From: Ichthyophthirius multifiliis
Lineage: Eukaryota; Ciliophora; Oligohymenophorea; Hymenostomatida
DNA: 64,000 nt
NCBI RefSeq assembly: GCF_000220395.1
Contig: NW_004086099.1
Span: 18,617-82,616 of the forward strand
Direction of reading: 5' to 3'
Under the pieces are notes generated by a model that was not told the origin of the DNA, ran no database searches, and saw only the letters and a program-made list of their open reading frames with translations. A program made the position numbers and the translations under genes. Positions within the stretch are counted from its first letter, which is position 1; the number at the start of each line of letters is the position of its first letter. Shown one piece after another: positions 46,860-60,270 of the stretch.

Positions 46860-48110
46860 TCATAAATTAAAAGTATTATTGCCATAATTACTATTATTAC
46901 TAATATTACTAATATTACTATTATTACTATTATTATTATTATTATTATTTTTACTATTATTAGTATTATTATTATTATTTTTATTATTTTAATATTATTT
47001 ATATTATATTTTGTTTTATTTTAATTTTTATTATTTTTATTTTGTATTTATTTTTATTTTGATATTATATAATTTTTTTATTTTTATTTATATTATTATT
47101 TTAATTTTAAAAGATATAATATATTATACTAGTTAATTGAATTTATTTTTTTAATTGACTTGTTTTAATTTAATTTTAAACATAATTTTTAAATTTTAAT
47201 TAATTTGTTTTATAAATTTATTTTTAATATATCTTAAATTTTTTATTTATTTTTTTGTGTTAGATTTTTGTATTTATTTTATGATATAAATATTTTTTAT
47301 TTAAAAATCTTTTTTATTTATATTTTTAACTTAATTTAATTTTTTTTTAATATATTAATTTATATATTTCTTTTTTTAATAATAAATCCCAAATTTTTCT
47401 ATAAAAGAAATTTCCTAATTTATTTTTATTATTTTTTGTCCTTGCTTTCTCTATTTTTTATATTAATTTTATTTACAATAAAATTTATATAAATATAAAT
47501 TAATTATTTTTAATTATAGTAAATTACAAATTTTATTTTATTTCTTCCTCTTCAATAAAAAATATATATATATTCATCTTAAAATTTGTATTATTTTAAT
47601 ATTTTTTTAAATTATTTCTATTTATTAAATTTCATTAATTTTTTTAAATTTAAACTATAAAAAAACTAAATATCCATAAAATAATAAAAAAAGATTTCAA
47701 AATTATATTTTTTATTAAGAATATACTTCAATAAATTCAAAAAAAAATTATTTCAAACTGTTTTGTCTTTTAAACTATTCAATTATATACTCAATATTTC
47801 CAAAAAATCTCTAAAAATAAAAATAAATTTGAAATAATAATTTTTAAGTATTTCTTAATATAAAAGCATTAATCTTCTTTAAACCTTGCTTTATTATAAA
47901 AAAATATTTTTCGTGTTATTAAAAACAGATTCTTATTAATGTTATATTAAATTTTAGAATAATTAGTTAGTTGGATTTATTTTTTATTTAAATAAAGGAT
48001 TCAAACAAGAATAGAAAAAAATAAAATAACAAAAATATTAATTAAGATTTAAAAAAAGCATGCCATTCAATATTTTATTCAATGATAAACAAAAATAAAG
48101 TCCCCTTGTA
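46860..48110 (-). CDS. hypothetical protein with Asn/Ser-rich tail, structure uncertain
   Basis: Coding-like segments on the minus strand run from about 48110 to TGA at 46860-46862. An upstream segment (IEWHAFFKSQLIFLLF, then KKINAFILRNTQKLLFQIYF and FFGNIEYIIEQFKRQNSL) is convincing. A middle exon contains FIEEEEIKQNL. A Lys/Gln/Asn-rich part follows, and the C-terminus is built on an AAT/AGT trinucleotide tract ending NNSNYGNNTFNL. Introns with GTA/AG borders can be proposed between them but were not all resolved, and no start codon was found. No family recognised. Confidence 0.45.
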
Positions 48111-48199
48111 TTATATATATATATATATAATTTTTTTTTAATTTTTTACTATTTAATTAACTAAAATTAATCTATATTCGAATAAAATAAACAAAAAAT

Positions 48200-48237
<38 letters not shown>

Positions 48238-48309
48238 ATTATTTTCATTTATTTTCTAATTAAAATAATTAATTAGAAAATTTTAAATAACTTTTATTTT
48301 AAAAAAAAT

Positions 48310-49128
48310 TCAAATAATCTATTCTCCTTTTTCCTATTCAAAAACCCACAGCTATTAAAGAGGAATTAAATCTAAAAGTTTTTTCTAATCACTTTTTTCT
48401 TAAATAACCTAATCGTCATTTTATTTCCAAAAATTAAAAGGATCTTTTTAAATTTTATTATCAATTTTTGGCAAAGAAACAATTTTTCCTTATTAAATAT
48501 GTTAAAAAAAAATTTCTTTTTTTTCTAATTTCTCTTTTTTTTATAAATTTTCTTTATTTTTTTCCAGCATTTTTTCCATTTTTTTTATTTATTTATGTTA
48601 TTCGATTTCTTATTTTTTGAATTTTTTTATTTCTCTCAACAATAATTAAATTTGTTTATTTCTTAATAAATAAAGTAATTAAAACTCATCTTTTTCTTAT
48701 TTTAATATTTAATTTTCTTCTATTAATTAAAATAGAACTTCTTTTTTGTCTTAACTAAATGTATTTTAAACATCTTATTAATTTCTTTTTTGTTGAATTA
48801 TTTATTCTATTCTAATATTTAGTTCAGTTATTTATTAAAGTTCCCTTTCATTTTCTTTTTATTGCTTTTATATTATTTCAGATGTTTCTTTTATTTATAT
48901 TTCGGCTTATTTTAATTTTTTTTCTAAATGATATAAATATTGTTCTTCTTCTTCGATTAGTTGGTCTCTTAGAACTCTTTATTCTTCTTTTAAAAAATAT
49001 TCTTTTAATTAATTGTCTAAATCTTCGTCTTTTTCAAATATTCTTTTATTTATTTTATATTGTTCTTCTTTTTATTATAGTTCTTCTTTTTATTCTCTTT
49101 ATTTTTCTTTTTTTTATTATTTTTCCAT
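48310..49128 (-). CDS. coiled-coil protein, 272 aa
   Basis: A single frame from ATG 49128 to TGA 48310. After a Lys/Glu/Gln-rich start it forms an almost continuous coiled coil (KEEQRVLRDQLIEEEEQYLY, HLEKKLKQAEIQIKETSEII, ENERELQQITELNIRIEQII). The last 60 residues are different, with a compact non-coil segment (KIVSLPKIDNKIQKDPFNFW). No domain recognised. Its start is only 161 nt from that of the divergent EF-hand gene, so the two share a promoter region. Confidence 0.75.
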
Positions 49129-49289
49129 TTAAAATAAAATTGTCTTTTAAAAAATTAAATATAATTTATTAAGAATATTTTAGAAATATACATAAATAAT
49201 AAATGTTAATTAAAATTAAAATAAACTAATAAATTTATTATCCATTAATAAATAAAATAAATAAAAAAATTAAAAAAATAAAATAAAAA

Positions 49290-50414
49290 ATGAATACTTA
49301 ATAATAATAATAAGAAGAAGAAGAAGAAAAAGTAATGTTTTCTTAATTAATTCGTGAAATAATGAACCATTATAACACAGTAGAGGCAACTTTTAAACAA
49401 ATGGACAAGACTAATAAAGGATATATAATCGAATCTGATTTAATAAATGAATTAAAAACTAATTTTGACATAGACGATGAAAACTATTTGTCCGAAATAT
49501 TCAAAAAATTTAGTTCTGAGAAAAAAAACGTCACTTTTGAGGAGTTTAAGGAAGTTTTTGATGATGTTTTGGAAGATAAAGAGCAATAAATTTAACCAAA
49601 ATAATTCAGGGTTGGCAAATATTTGCCTTTTAGAGATGAATATGAATGCTAATAATTGCTTGATATACTTTAATAAAATAAATAAATCGATATCAATGAA
49701 TGTAACAAACAACAACACTTTAGGGAAGCAAGTAAATATGCTGGACTTATTAAATAACTTCGTAAACAGAAAAACTTTAAAGAATTTGTTAGATATTATA
49801 ATAAATATTCACAAAAAGAAAAGGGCAATAAATATTCGATAAAATCTCTGTTTTTAGAAGACTAAAAATTTATTTCTCCTATAAAAAAAAGTGTATAAAA
49901 TAATAGAGAAAGTACTTCTCCATAAAAAAAATAATATTTATTTGATCAACTTTAATTTTAGTAAAAAAAATAAAATTGTAAAAAATAACTTTTTGCTTTT
50001 GAAATTAATTCTAAAGCACTGTTTACTTCATTAGGTTTTATTTTTTTAATATGATTATATATTTTAGTTATTACAATTTTATTTATTAATTTTTTTTTAA
50101 TATTTTTAAGAGCTTCGTAATTTGAAAAATAAATAATAAGAAAAAAATACTTAATTAAAAAAAACAATTAAATAAATAATAATAATAATTTTTCTAAACT
50201 TAATAATAGTAATTAAAAATACAAATTTAATTTAGTTTTAAATTCTGTAAGATTAAATAACAGTTCATAATCAAATTAAACATTGGGATCTAATAAATAA
50301 AGATATAAATAAGAAACATATAATATTGATCAATTATTAAATAAAATAAAAAATATAAAGAAAAATTAAAATAATAATTAATTTATAAATGAATAATAAA
50401 TAAAATTATTTTGA
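49290..50414 (+). CDS. EF-hand protein, 3' end uncertain
   Basis: Starts MNTQQQQQEEEEEKVMF at 49290. Residues about 25-95 form an EF-hand pair. The first loop, DKTNKGYIIESD, keeps the calcium-binding spacing; the second (KKFSSEKKNVTFEEFKEVFD) is degenerate. The remainder is a helical, Gln/Lys-rich region (NKQQHFREASKYAGLIKQLR, NFKEFVRYYNKYSQ). A TGA in frame lies at 50052, but coding-like sequence resumes after a possible intron and reaches TGA 50412 (KQRYKQETYNIDQLLNKIKN). A competing minus-strand frame overlaps 49946-50150. The calcium-sensor role follows from the EF-hand only. Confidence 0.6.
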
Positions 50415-50620
50415 TTTTATAATTTATATTTTTAGTATTAATATAAAAATATTTATATATATTACTTATTTTAATAATAATTTTATTTAAAATTATTGAT
50501 AAATATAAATTTACTAAATTTTATCAAATTATATATTTCTTAATATATTTTATTATTTATTAATTTGATAAATACTATAATAAAAAATTATAAATTTAAT
50601 TTCCAAAAGAAATAAAATTA

Positions 50621-50634
50621 ATATATATATATAT

Positions 50635-50696
<62 letters not shown>
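50621..50696. repeat. long TA microsatellite
   Basis: About 75 nt of alternating TA with two interruptions near its start, in the spacer between the EF-hand gene and the Q/N-rich gene. It is followed by A-runs. Confidence 0.9.
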
Positions 50697-50699
<3 letters not shown>

Positions 50700-50754
50700 A
50701 AAAAAAAAAAACATTATTTAATATATTTAAAAAAAAAAAAATATTTAAATAAAA

Positions 50755-52875
50755 ATGCAATAAATAATTTTAAATAAATATTTATATAATTTCTTTACAT
50801 ATGTTTTAAATTAAGAAAATATATCTGATTAACTAATTTAATAAGTTCTAATAATAGGAGCTGATTATGTTTAAAATAAATATAAGACATCATCAAATAT
50901 ATTACAAGACATAAAAACACAATCAAGTAAAAATAAATTAATAAAATAAAAATAATTAATAATAATAATAAAAAAAAGATAAAATAGAAACATATTATTT
51001 AAATGATGATTAATAATAATTAAAAGATTAAATATTTAGTTTAAAAAAATAAATAAATAAATTAAATGAAAAACTTGAAAAGAATATTTAATTATCTCCA
51101 AAAGATTTACAATAATAGCCTTTAAAATATTTATAATAACCTAAATGTAAAAAAATTAAATTATATTAAATTAAAATAAAACTAAAGCAAGTAGAACAAT
51201 AAGAAGTTGTTCATTAAATAATCTCGAAAACAATAGAAGAAATTAATTAACGTTAAAAATAACATAACAACAGCCTCCAAATAATGTACATTAACCAATT
51301 AAATTCAAACCTAAAATTCATCATTTGGACGGACAATAAGTGTAAAAAAAAAGAAAAGTAAAATAAAAATTAAAAAATAAAATAGAAAAAACTTAATGAA
51401 ATAAGACACAAATGAGAATAATAAAAATTATTAAAATATTCAAACAACAAATCAATAATTCTAATAAAAAGCTATTCACCAAATTTAACAAAATCCTTAA
51501 AGCATTCTGTCAAATTAAAACTCATAATAAATATAATAAAATTAATAACACATTTAAACATATACAAATTAATACTAATAAGCAAACAATTCTTATTAAA
51601 ATATCAATAATAATAGTTCTTATTATCAATAAAGTAGTTACTAATGTCCAAATTAATAATAGAAAATATACTAAAACTTAATCTAAGAATAAGAATAAGA
51701 CGAGTAATATCATCAATAATAAGAATAATAATCTTAACAACTAAAATAAAATAAATTAAAAAAACATAATTAATAAGCATTTAACAAAAGCAATAGTTAA
51801 TAAGTATTAAGTGGACAAATATCGCCTAAATTTAACTCTACAGAGTTAAATTCAAAGAGAAATAATCCAGAAAAAAAACATAGATAACCCAATTTTAATA
51901 ATGAAAATATAAAAATAATCACTTAAGAAAGTTCCAAAAGAACATAAAAAACTCCCCTAAACCAAAAAAAGAAATACTATGACCCTCGAAAATTATAAAG
52001 AGGTGATATTTTTGATAAAAAGTCGACATTTGAAGAATAATAGAATCTCAAAAATGTCCAAAGTAAAATTAAAGATTAATTAATAGAAGCAAAAATGTTA
52101 AAAAAAAAAACAAATTAAATTTATATAAATGAAGATTCGGCTTAATTTGAAGATCGCCCTAGATAAATTAATTATACAGGTGAAAAAAACAATTATTTTT
52201 CAAATAATTCATCATAATAAAAATATAATAATTATTCCAAAAATGATAACCAAAATATATATAATAATAGCGATTCCTTTTAAAATTTTAAACCTATATA
52301 ATAATAATATGCTTCATAATTAGCACATTCAATAACAAATTAAGATAAAAATAATTATAATATTTATGATAATTTTTATTGTTAAAATTAATTTTAGTCA
52401 CATCTTAATCCTTTGAATTCTACTAGCAGGTCTATAATGAGCGAATTTTCGCCTTTTAAAATGGATAGTTAGAAAAAAAAACATTTTAATACTATTTCTC
52501 CTGAAAACAACTCTTCATAAAGAATTTAAAAAATGGCTTGTGGATAAAGATAATTGGCTGATAATACAGGATTTTAATATCAATAATAATTTTAATTATA
52601 ATCTTAGTAATATGAAACTTTTATTAATAGATAAAATTATATCGATACATATTCAGAATCAAATAAAAAAAATGGATTTTAAGAATCAATACAATGTTTT
52701 TTTATTTAATTTTAAATTTTTATTTTTTATTTTTTTTATAGAAAGTAATAGTAGCACTTTTTCTAATTTTTAACCTGGAATTGATTTTCAAAAATATTTT
52801 TAAAATGACTTTTTTTAAAATAATAGTTAAAATACTATAAGTTAACCAATAACATTAAGAACAGATAGATAATGA
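50755..52875 (+). CDS. Q/N-rich low-complexity protein
   Basis: Multi-exon from ATG 50755 to TGA 52873. Introns fit at about 50933-50984, 51147-51187, 51333-51376 and 52695-52741. The N-terminus (DQLIQQVLIIGADYVQNKYK) is followed by a coiled coil (LKDQIFSLKKQINKLNEKLE). A very Gln/Asn-rich stretch comes next, in which many TAA/TAG codons stand in rows, then Ser/Asn/Pro-rich sections (GQISPKFNSTELNSKRNN, SRSIMSEFSPFKMDS) and another Q-rich tail. Such composition is prion-like or scaffold-like; no enzyme domain is seen. The varied, TGA-free middle exon of more than 1.3 kb makes coding status secure. Confidence 0.75.
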
Positions 52876-53057
52876 AAAATTATAAGCATAAAAAAACATA
52901 TATATTTTACATATTGATTTTTATTATTATAATATATAATTTAAGAAAAAGAAAAAATTAAAATAAAAAATTATATAATAATATATTTTTCTTTTATAAT
53001 ACATTTAATTAATAATTAGTTTTTAAATATATATATATATATATAAAATTATAAAAA

Positions 53058-54121
53058 ATGGCTAATGTACATAGAATAGGTGATTATTAAAATAATGGTT
53101 AAGGAGGAAATTATTACTAAATGGGAAATTAGGAATCTTAATTAAACATGGGGCGTTTATAATAAATGAGAGTTCCCTTTATAAGTGCATATTTATTTAT
53201 AATTTTTTTTTTATTTTTTTTTTAAAAAAGCTTCCGGAAATAGATATCAAGGAGATCCTAGAAAAGAAACATTTCCTTAAATGCTTAAGTTAAATTTATG
53301 TCCTTCACTTAAATTATTTTCATTTACAATTTTTATAATTTTATTAAATGTTTTAATATTTGTATCAATGTGTACTTAAGGTATAAATAAATAAGGATAA
53401 TTATTAGAAATAAGGATAGATGTAAAACAAAAATAAATAATATTTTAATAAAAATAACAAAATATTAAAAGGTCCTTGATGAATTTGGTGCAAATAATGC
53501 TTAAAAAATCCAATAAAAATATTAATTATGGAGACTTTTTACCGCAATGTTTTTACATTTAAACTTCATTCATATCCTTTTTAATTCTGTTTCTGCTTTT
53601 ATTTTAGTCTCTGTTATGGAATATACATATGGCACATTATATGTAATTATTATATACATATTAAGCGGTATAGGAGGAAATTTATTTACTGATATGTTCT
53701 CTAGTGTGAGTAATATTCTAAAAATAAATTATTTTTTAAAAATATATAATAAAAATTAGTTATTATTTCTGCAGGAGCATCTACTTCTTTAATGGGAATG
53801 CTTGCCTTATTTGTTTCTTATATGGTTTTGAATTGGAAATCACTTGAGTTTACAGGCTAACTTAGATGTATGTTCGTTTGTATTACTACTATTATTATTA
53901 TTTGGGTTTTCCTATTATCTTCCGGGTTTTCTACTAAAAGTGGTGTTGATAATTTTGGACATTTGGGAGGATTCATTACCGGATTATTAGCTGGTATTTG
54001 TATCCCTAAACCTTTTTAATAAACTGATTATGAAATGAAAGCTAAATTTATTAGTGGAGGATTACTTGCATTCTTTCTAGGGTTAATGTTAATTCTTTTT
54101 TATACAGTAGTTAAATTATGA
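53058..54121 (+). CDS. rhomboid-family intramembrane serine protease
   Basis: Four exons; introns begin near 53182, 53381 and 53710. An Asn/Gln-rich cytosolic N-terminus precedes a first helix (LFSFTIFIILLNVLIFVSM). Rhomboid signatures follow: WRLFTAMFLHLNFIHILFNS (the WR and H-x-x-x-x-H-x-x-x-N elements), YTYGTLYVIIIYILSGIGGN, GASTSLMGMLALF with the catalytic serine, and NFGHLGGFITGLLAGI with the catalytic histidine. A final helix (LLAFFLGLMLILFYTVV) ends the protein. Rhomboids cleave transmembrane substrates inside the bilayer. The serine and histidine are both present, so activity is expected; substrates are unknown. Confidence 0.92.
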
Positions 54122-54313
54122 AAAAGAGCAAAAAAATAATTAAATAAAATGAATATATTTATTAAAAATATAAATATATTATTGCAAATAATAGCATATA
54201 AATAAATTATATACATATTAAGTTTTTAAAAAAATAAATATATACTTATTTAATTTCTAATTATTTATCTTTTAAGAAAAAAAAAAAACTAAAAAAAAAA
54301 CTTAACAAAAAAA

Positions 54314-55448
54314 ATGTAAAATATATAAAATTAAAACCAAGATTCTTCTTTACATGACATATAAATAGATAATCCACAAAATTATCCATAAGATACAGTA
54401 AATTGTATATAATTTTCTCCTTCAGACCCTTAAATTTTCGCTTGCTCAACATGGGATGGCAAGATCCATATATATTAAGTAAAAATGTAGAATAATCGCG
54501 GTTTTTTTACATAAATAATGTGTTTATAATATAATAACCCAATAACATTTATTTATTGGAAAAATGATAGCACAGTAATATATGCTGCTTGTGGAGATTT
54601 TTCTGTCCGAGCATTTAATTTATAAAATGGATAGTAAACATAAATAGGTAATTTTTTAAAAAAAAAAATATATATAATATAATACAAATAAAAAAGGAAT
54701 GCATTAATAAGGAATTGTAAGTGTTTATTAAGAAACAAATTTAAATAATTAAATCATAACATGTTCTTTGGATTCTACAGTAGCTTTTTGGTAAGAACCT
54801 AATTAATAAGTGTATAAAATTTAAGTTAAAGCTAAAATTTATGTATCTTCTTTATAATTTCCTATCCTTGCATTAGGTTTATATGGTGAAGATTTAGCTT
54901 TTTTAAATTTATAAAATCAGTATTAGAACATTCAAAATTCAATAGTTTATATTTAATCTCCTTTGGGAATTGGATCATAATTAAATTGTATAAAAATACA
55001 GCCTAATAATATTAAATATGCTTTAGGTTCAATTGATGGAAGAGTTCATTTAGGAAAAATAATAAGAACTGGAGGAGGTATAAAAGTAGAAAGTATTATG
55101 ACATTTAAATGCCATAAAACAGAAGATAAATAAGGAAATAATATAAACTAAGTATTATATCCTGTAAACTAAGTATGCTTTAATGTTCGAAATGAAAACT
55201 TTTTAACTACAAGTGGGTCTGATGGAAATACTTATTTTTGGGATTGCCATACTAAATAAAAAATAAAAGGTTTTTTGTATAATAAATAACCTGTTTCAGC
55301 TTGCTAAATTAATTAAAATGGATAATTTATGGCATATGCACTTGGATATGATTGGCATATGGGATATGAATATATGCACGCTTTTGGAAAACCTAAGATT
55401 TGTGTGCATTTAATAGAAAATTAGGAAATTAATTCAGAAAAAAAATGA
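54314..55448 (+). CDS. RAE1: mRNA export factor RAE1/Gle2 (WD40 beta-propeller)
   Basis: Two exons (54314-54647, 54697-55448) give 361 residues, close to the usual RAE1 length of about 350-370. The first blade opens with DNPQNYPQDTVNCIQFSPSD and ACSTWDGKIHIYQV, matching the RAE1 start. Later blades include ITCSLDSTVAFWQE, YALGSIDGRVHLGKI, MTFKCHKTED and TSGSDGNTYFWDCHTKQKI. The C-terminus, MAYALGYDWHMGYEYM, is characteristic of RAE1. RAE1 binds the GLEBS motif of Nup98 at nuclear pores and aids mRNA export. BUB3 is a relative, but the GSIDGRV and YDWHMGYE wording favours RAE1. Confidence 0.92.
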
Positions 55449-57659
55449 TATTTTTATTTATATAATTTTGGAAATTGTAAATTTTTAGTTTATTTATTTT
55501 AAAATATTATTTTATTTATTTTTAATATGCATACTATTTATTTTATATTAGTATTTTAGAAATAATATTTATTTTATGTTATTTCTTTATTTTTTTTATT
55601 TAATTATTTATATTTTTTTTTTATTAAATTCTAAATAAAAAAACTCGAATTAAAATAAATTATTATTAATAACTATTTGAATTTAAATATCTTTTATATA
55701 TATATATATAAGTAAATAACAAACTTAAAAATTATAATATAAAATGTAAAATTTTAATTCTTGACTTCGATTTCTATATCATAATAAATAAAATAAAGCT
55801 TAAAAATAATAAACTATATAATGAATTATAGACAAAGCACTAAATATTTATTATTTGAATAAAAAATATTATTATTATATTTTATAATTATAAATATAAA
55901 AGAAGGATTATCAAGTCAAAAAGAAAACATAATTTAATTCTAAAATGAATATTTAAAGAAAAATTTATAAATTAATAAGAAAATCTTTTTATTTAAAGCA
56001 AGAGTTAAAAATAAATAAATATGACTATAGATTAATTAAAAAAAAAACATTGAAATTAAGAATAAGTACATATTGAAAAAAATACAAGAAAAAAAATGAA
56101 TTATTAACTTTTTTCCAAATTAAAAATTATATTTAACTTTAATTTTAATTTTAATTTTAAACTTAATAAATAAATAAAGTTGAAAGTCAAAAAAAAAGAT
56201 ATTATTAATTAAAAAAATAGTTCTTTAAAAATTTAGTTAAGGAAATTAAATAGGAAAAAAAAAAATATTTTCTAAAATTCTAAAAATAAATTTAGGATAA
56301 AAATAATTAAATTTAACAACTTAAAGAATAAATCAATCAATTTAGCCAAATAAGGATTCATCAACAATTAAAATAAAAAAATATTCATACTATTATTTAT
56401 TTATATAATTATAATTATAGTTTTAATTTTATTTTTATTTTTTATGAATATTCTATTGAAGGTTTTATTATATTTAATTACTTAAAAATATTTAAATTTA
56501 AGTTTTTTAGATGCATTTTTAGTTGTAGAATAATATGTATCCCAGAATATAATTTTGAAGTAATTTTTTCGTTTTCAATCAACAACTACTTCAATTATTT
56601 TACAAAACTGGAATTTTATCCTATTTGAAAAAGTCATTTCCTGCAACTATTTCATTTTATAATAATATCCATTAGTCCAAAAACAGATTTTCATAGCAAA
56701 CTAATTATTTCTGTCTAAAAAATATTTTTAATTAATTTTATCCTTTTCTTAAAATAGTTTATTCTTTATAATTATTAGCCACTAAAAATCCGTATGCTTT
56801 TTTTTTTTGTTACAAAGATGATTAAATAACATATTCATATAAAACTTTAGATGTATTATAAAAATATAAATAACAAATATTCTATTACTGAAGAATAAAT
56901 AAAAAATTTGAAAAATCATATTTTATAATTTTAATAAGAATTTAGTTTTTTAAAATAAAAATAAAGTTAATTAATAAATTAATAAAATGAAAAATAAAAT
57001 AATTCAAATGAAAAATAAAATAATTGAATTTAAACTCTAATAATATTAAAGTTATATGTAAAAATATTTTAACGATAATTTTTGAAAATTATTATAATTT
57101 ATAAAAAAAAATTAATATAAAAATTTATTTATATATTTAATTTTTTAAAAAAAATTGTTTAGACGATTTTAGTATAGAAAAATAAATTCAAATTTTAAAG
57201 TCTGAAATTAGTAAATTTACAAAGAAATTTTATATATTAATTAATTTGTTTAAGCTATTAATTAAACAATTATATTATATTATTTTTAATTTATAAAATA
57301 AATAAATAAAGTTTAAAGTCAAGTTAATTTAAGGAATTGTATATAAAGTAATAATTATATGTTTTTTATAAATTTATAAAATTTATTATTTGATTATTAT
57401 TACAAATAATCAAATCTAAAAAAGTTAAATATTTTATAAAATAAATATGATTAAAATTTTTATTTTTGTACAATATTTAATTGCAAACATCGAATTATTG
57501 TACAGTTTAATTATTTTCTATGTATTTAATTTATATAAAAAATATTCTAAATTCTGTTAAAAAAATATTATTATACAAATTAGAAATAATTATTAAAAAA
57601 AAAAAGAAATTTTAAATATATCATATTTAAATATACAAATATTTAAAAATATAAAAATT

Positions 57660-57696
<37 letters not shown>

Positions 57697-58637
57697 TTAC
57701 ATTTGTATTTTTATATTTATATTTTAATATTTTATTTTATAATTTTTATATATATTTATTTATATTTGTTTTTTATGTTTTCCTTTATTATTTTTTTAGA
57801 GTATTTTATAATTAATTTTAATTTATAATAATAAAATTTAATCTTAATATTTTTTATATTCTTGAAGTAAATAATTTAAGTTAAATTATTAAATGCTTAT
57901 AAAACTATTATATGAAAAAATATTTATTTATTTTATATACACCGATAATAAATTATATTAATAAAAATTCATAAATTTTTATAGACAGTGTTTGATATTT
58001 ATATAACAATTGATTTTTAATAAAATTAAGATAAATAAATTTCATATTATTATTTATTTTATTTTTTTAAAGAATATTTTGTTTACATTATTATGATCTT
58101 AACGCATATTTTATAAGATTTTTGTTTTAAATCAAGCAAGTTTTTTTTTTTTTAACAGAAATTTAAATTATAAATTTTATTTATATTATTTTTCTTTTTT
58201 TCTTTTTTTTTTTGTTTAAATAAAGAATAAATTATCTATTATCAAATATAAATAAATGTAACTACAAAATTCAAAATTTAAAATTCCAAAATGTACTCAA
58301 CAAATATATAAGGAAAAAAAAAAAAAAAAAACCAAAAGTAATTAATTTTTTTATGAATAAAATATAATAAAATATAAATAAAATTATTAAATATAATTTC
58401 ATTAAAAATAAAAATATTTCTTTGATTATATATTAATTAATTAGAAAAAATAATATTCAAAAAAAAAAAAAAAAGTCCTAAAAATTCATTAAACTCTAGA
58501 AGGAAATTTAAATAAAAAAGATAAATATTTATATAAAAAAGTTATATTTTCATAAAAATTTAAAGGAAACAATAAGAAATCTAGAAAGCTTTTATTTTTC
58601 ATAACTTCTAATAATATATATAAAAATAATACAAATC
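55449..58637. other. long AT-rich intergenic region with weak coding islands
   Basis: About 3.2 kb. A short plus-strand ORF at 55944-56075 (start MNIQRKIYKLIRKSFYLKQE) is basic and unrecognised. A minus-strand frame at 56591-56967 is listed separately. The rest, including a TA tract near 57664-57690, is low-complexity A/T without visible features. Confidence 0.4.
56591..56967 (-). CDS. orphan coding-like frame, possible gene remnant
   Basis: A TGA-free minus-strand frame of about 125 codons with varied composition: NTSKVLYEYVIQSSLQQKKK, AYGFLVANNYKEQTILRKG, and QLVCYENLFLDQWILLQNEI, ending KIPVLQNN. It has no in-frame ATG. Just beyond its stop another frame continues protein-like (NYFKIIFWDTYYSTTKNAS). 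This could be an exon of a gene whose other exons I failed to find, or a decayed gene. No family recognised. Confidence 0.3.
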
Positions 58638-60223
58638 ATGAATAATATAAATACAGTAAAACAACAACTTTAATAATATAAATAACAGCAATTAAATAAT
58701 TAATTATTTTAACAACACTATGCATCTCTATTACATAAATCTTAATTTTTTCCCTCCTATTAACAATTTGATTAAAACTACTAAAATTAAGATGAATATG
58801 ATATAAAACTCTAAAAACCTATCTAAATACCTTCTAAACAAAATCCTTAGAATAATTTTCAAACTTATTTTTACTAACAACAAATGCATATACTGCAAAA
58901 ATACCTACAAGATATGAATTAAAATTCTCAAGTTTATTACAATTAATAAAATTGCTAGCCTGGAGAATAATGTAACAACTTGAATTCTCCCCAAACAGTT
59001 TTTATTTCTGACTTTAAAATATACGCCTGTTCAAAAAAAGAGGCTCACGATAAAAAAAATGTCCTTTTTATCACACAGAAGGTGATAAAAGAAGATGCCC
59101 TTAATAATATTAATATTCTTTCAATTAATGTGTAAAAAAAGACAAATGTTAGTATAAAAATAACTGTCCTTAATCACATAATAAAGTTGAATAATTATAT
59201 CATCCTCTCAGATATAAGACTAAGTTCTGTAAAAGTTACTATAATAATAATTAAAAATGTGGATATGGTCCTTTTTGCTCATTTGCACATTCAGAAGATG
59301 ATATCGTGATCCATTTACTTGAAAATATGGAAAAAAATGATATTTTCTATATGTTTTTTTATAAAACTATTTGGTGTCCAAATACTATATCGTATTTTAT
59401 TTTCTTTATATAGTTAAATTTATTTTTATTATTTTTAAATTTTTTGTTTTATTTTCTTTATTTATTATATTTTTATATTTTTTATTTAATAAAAGGCATG
59501 AAAGATGTTCTTGTCCTTATATGCATAATGTATAAGATTTTAGAAGAGATCCTAAAAAAATAAATTTAGAACCGGAATAATGTAAAACTTGGATTAAAGA
59601 AAATATTACTTAGTATATAGATGGATAGTGCGAAAATTAATAAAACTGCAGATTTTGCCATGGATGGAAGGAATATGATTATCATCCTTAAATTTATAAA
59701 ACTAAATAATGTTAAATCTCTAGTTGCTGTGTATAAAAAGAAAATAAAGAATGTCATTTATATCATTCAGTAAAAGATAAAAGGTATTAATAAAATTTTA
59801 ATTTTTTTTTGTTTTTAAATAATTAATTAAGAATAATAAATGCTTAAAATTTAATGAAAGAACTTAATATAACTATAATGATATAGAATAATTTAAAAAA
59901 GTAAAAAATTTAAATTATAAATTTATAAAAAAAAAAGATATAGCATCGAATAATAACTAGGTGCTCCTATTGATGTTTTTTTTAATGAAACAGAAATAAA
60001 AATGATGAATTTAAAAGTAAAAAAAAATCCTTTAATAAATTAAGAAATTTAAATAATAAATAATATAAAATATGATAAAAAACCTAAATACATAGAAGTA
60101 ACATAAAATGAACAATTAAAAAATGTATAATATATATAAAATTATAAATAAAATGATGAAAATGAATAATATATAGAAAATTAAAAGACAATCTATTAAA
60201 TAAAATATTAATATATGAAATAA

Positions 60224-60270
<47 letters not shown>

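Noticed and set aside
48882-49172. Hydrophobic plus-strand ORF (Leu/Phe/Ile-rich)
   Set aside because: It is the complement of Glu/Lys/Gln-rich coiled-coil codons of the minus-strand gene.
50621-50696. TA tract as a replication origin
   Set aside because: Similar TA tracts occur in introns and spacers throughout; there is no supporting motif.
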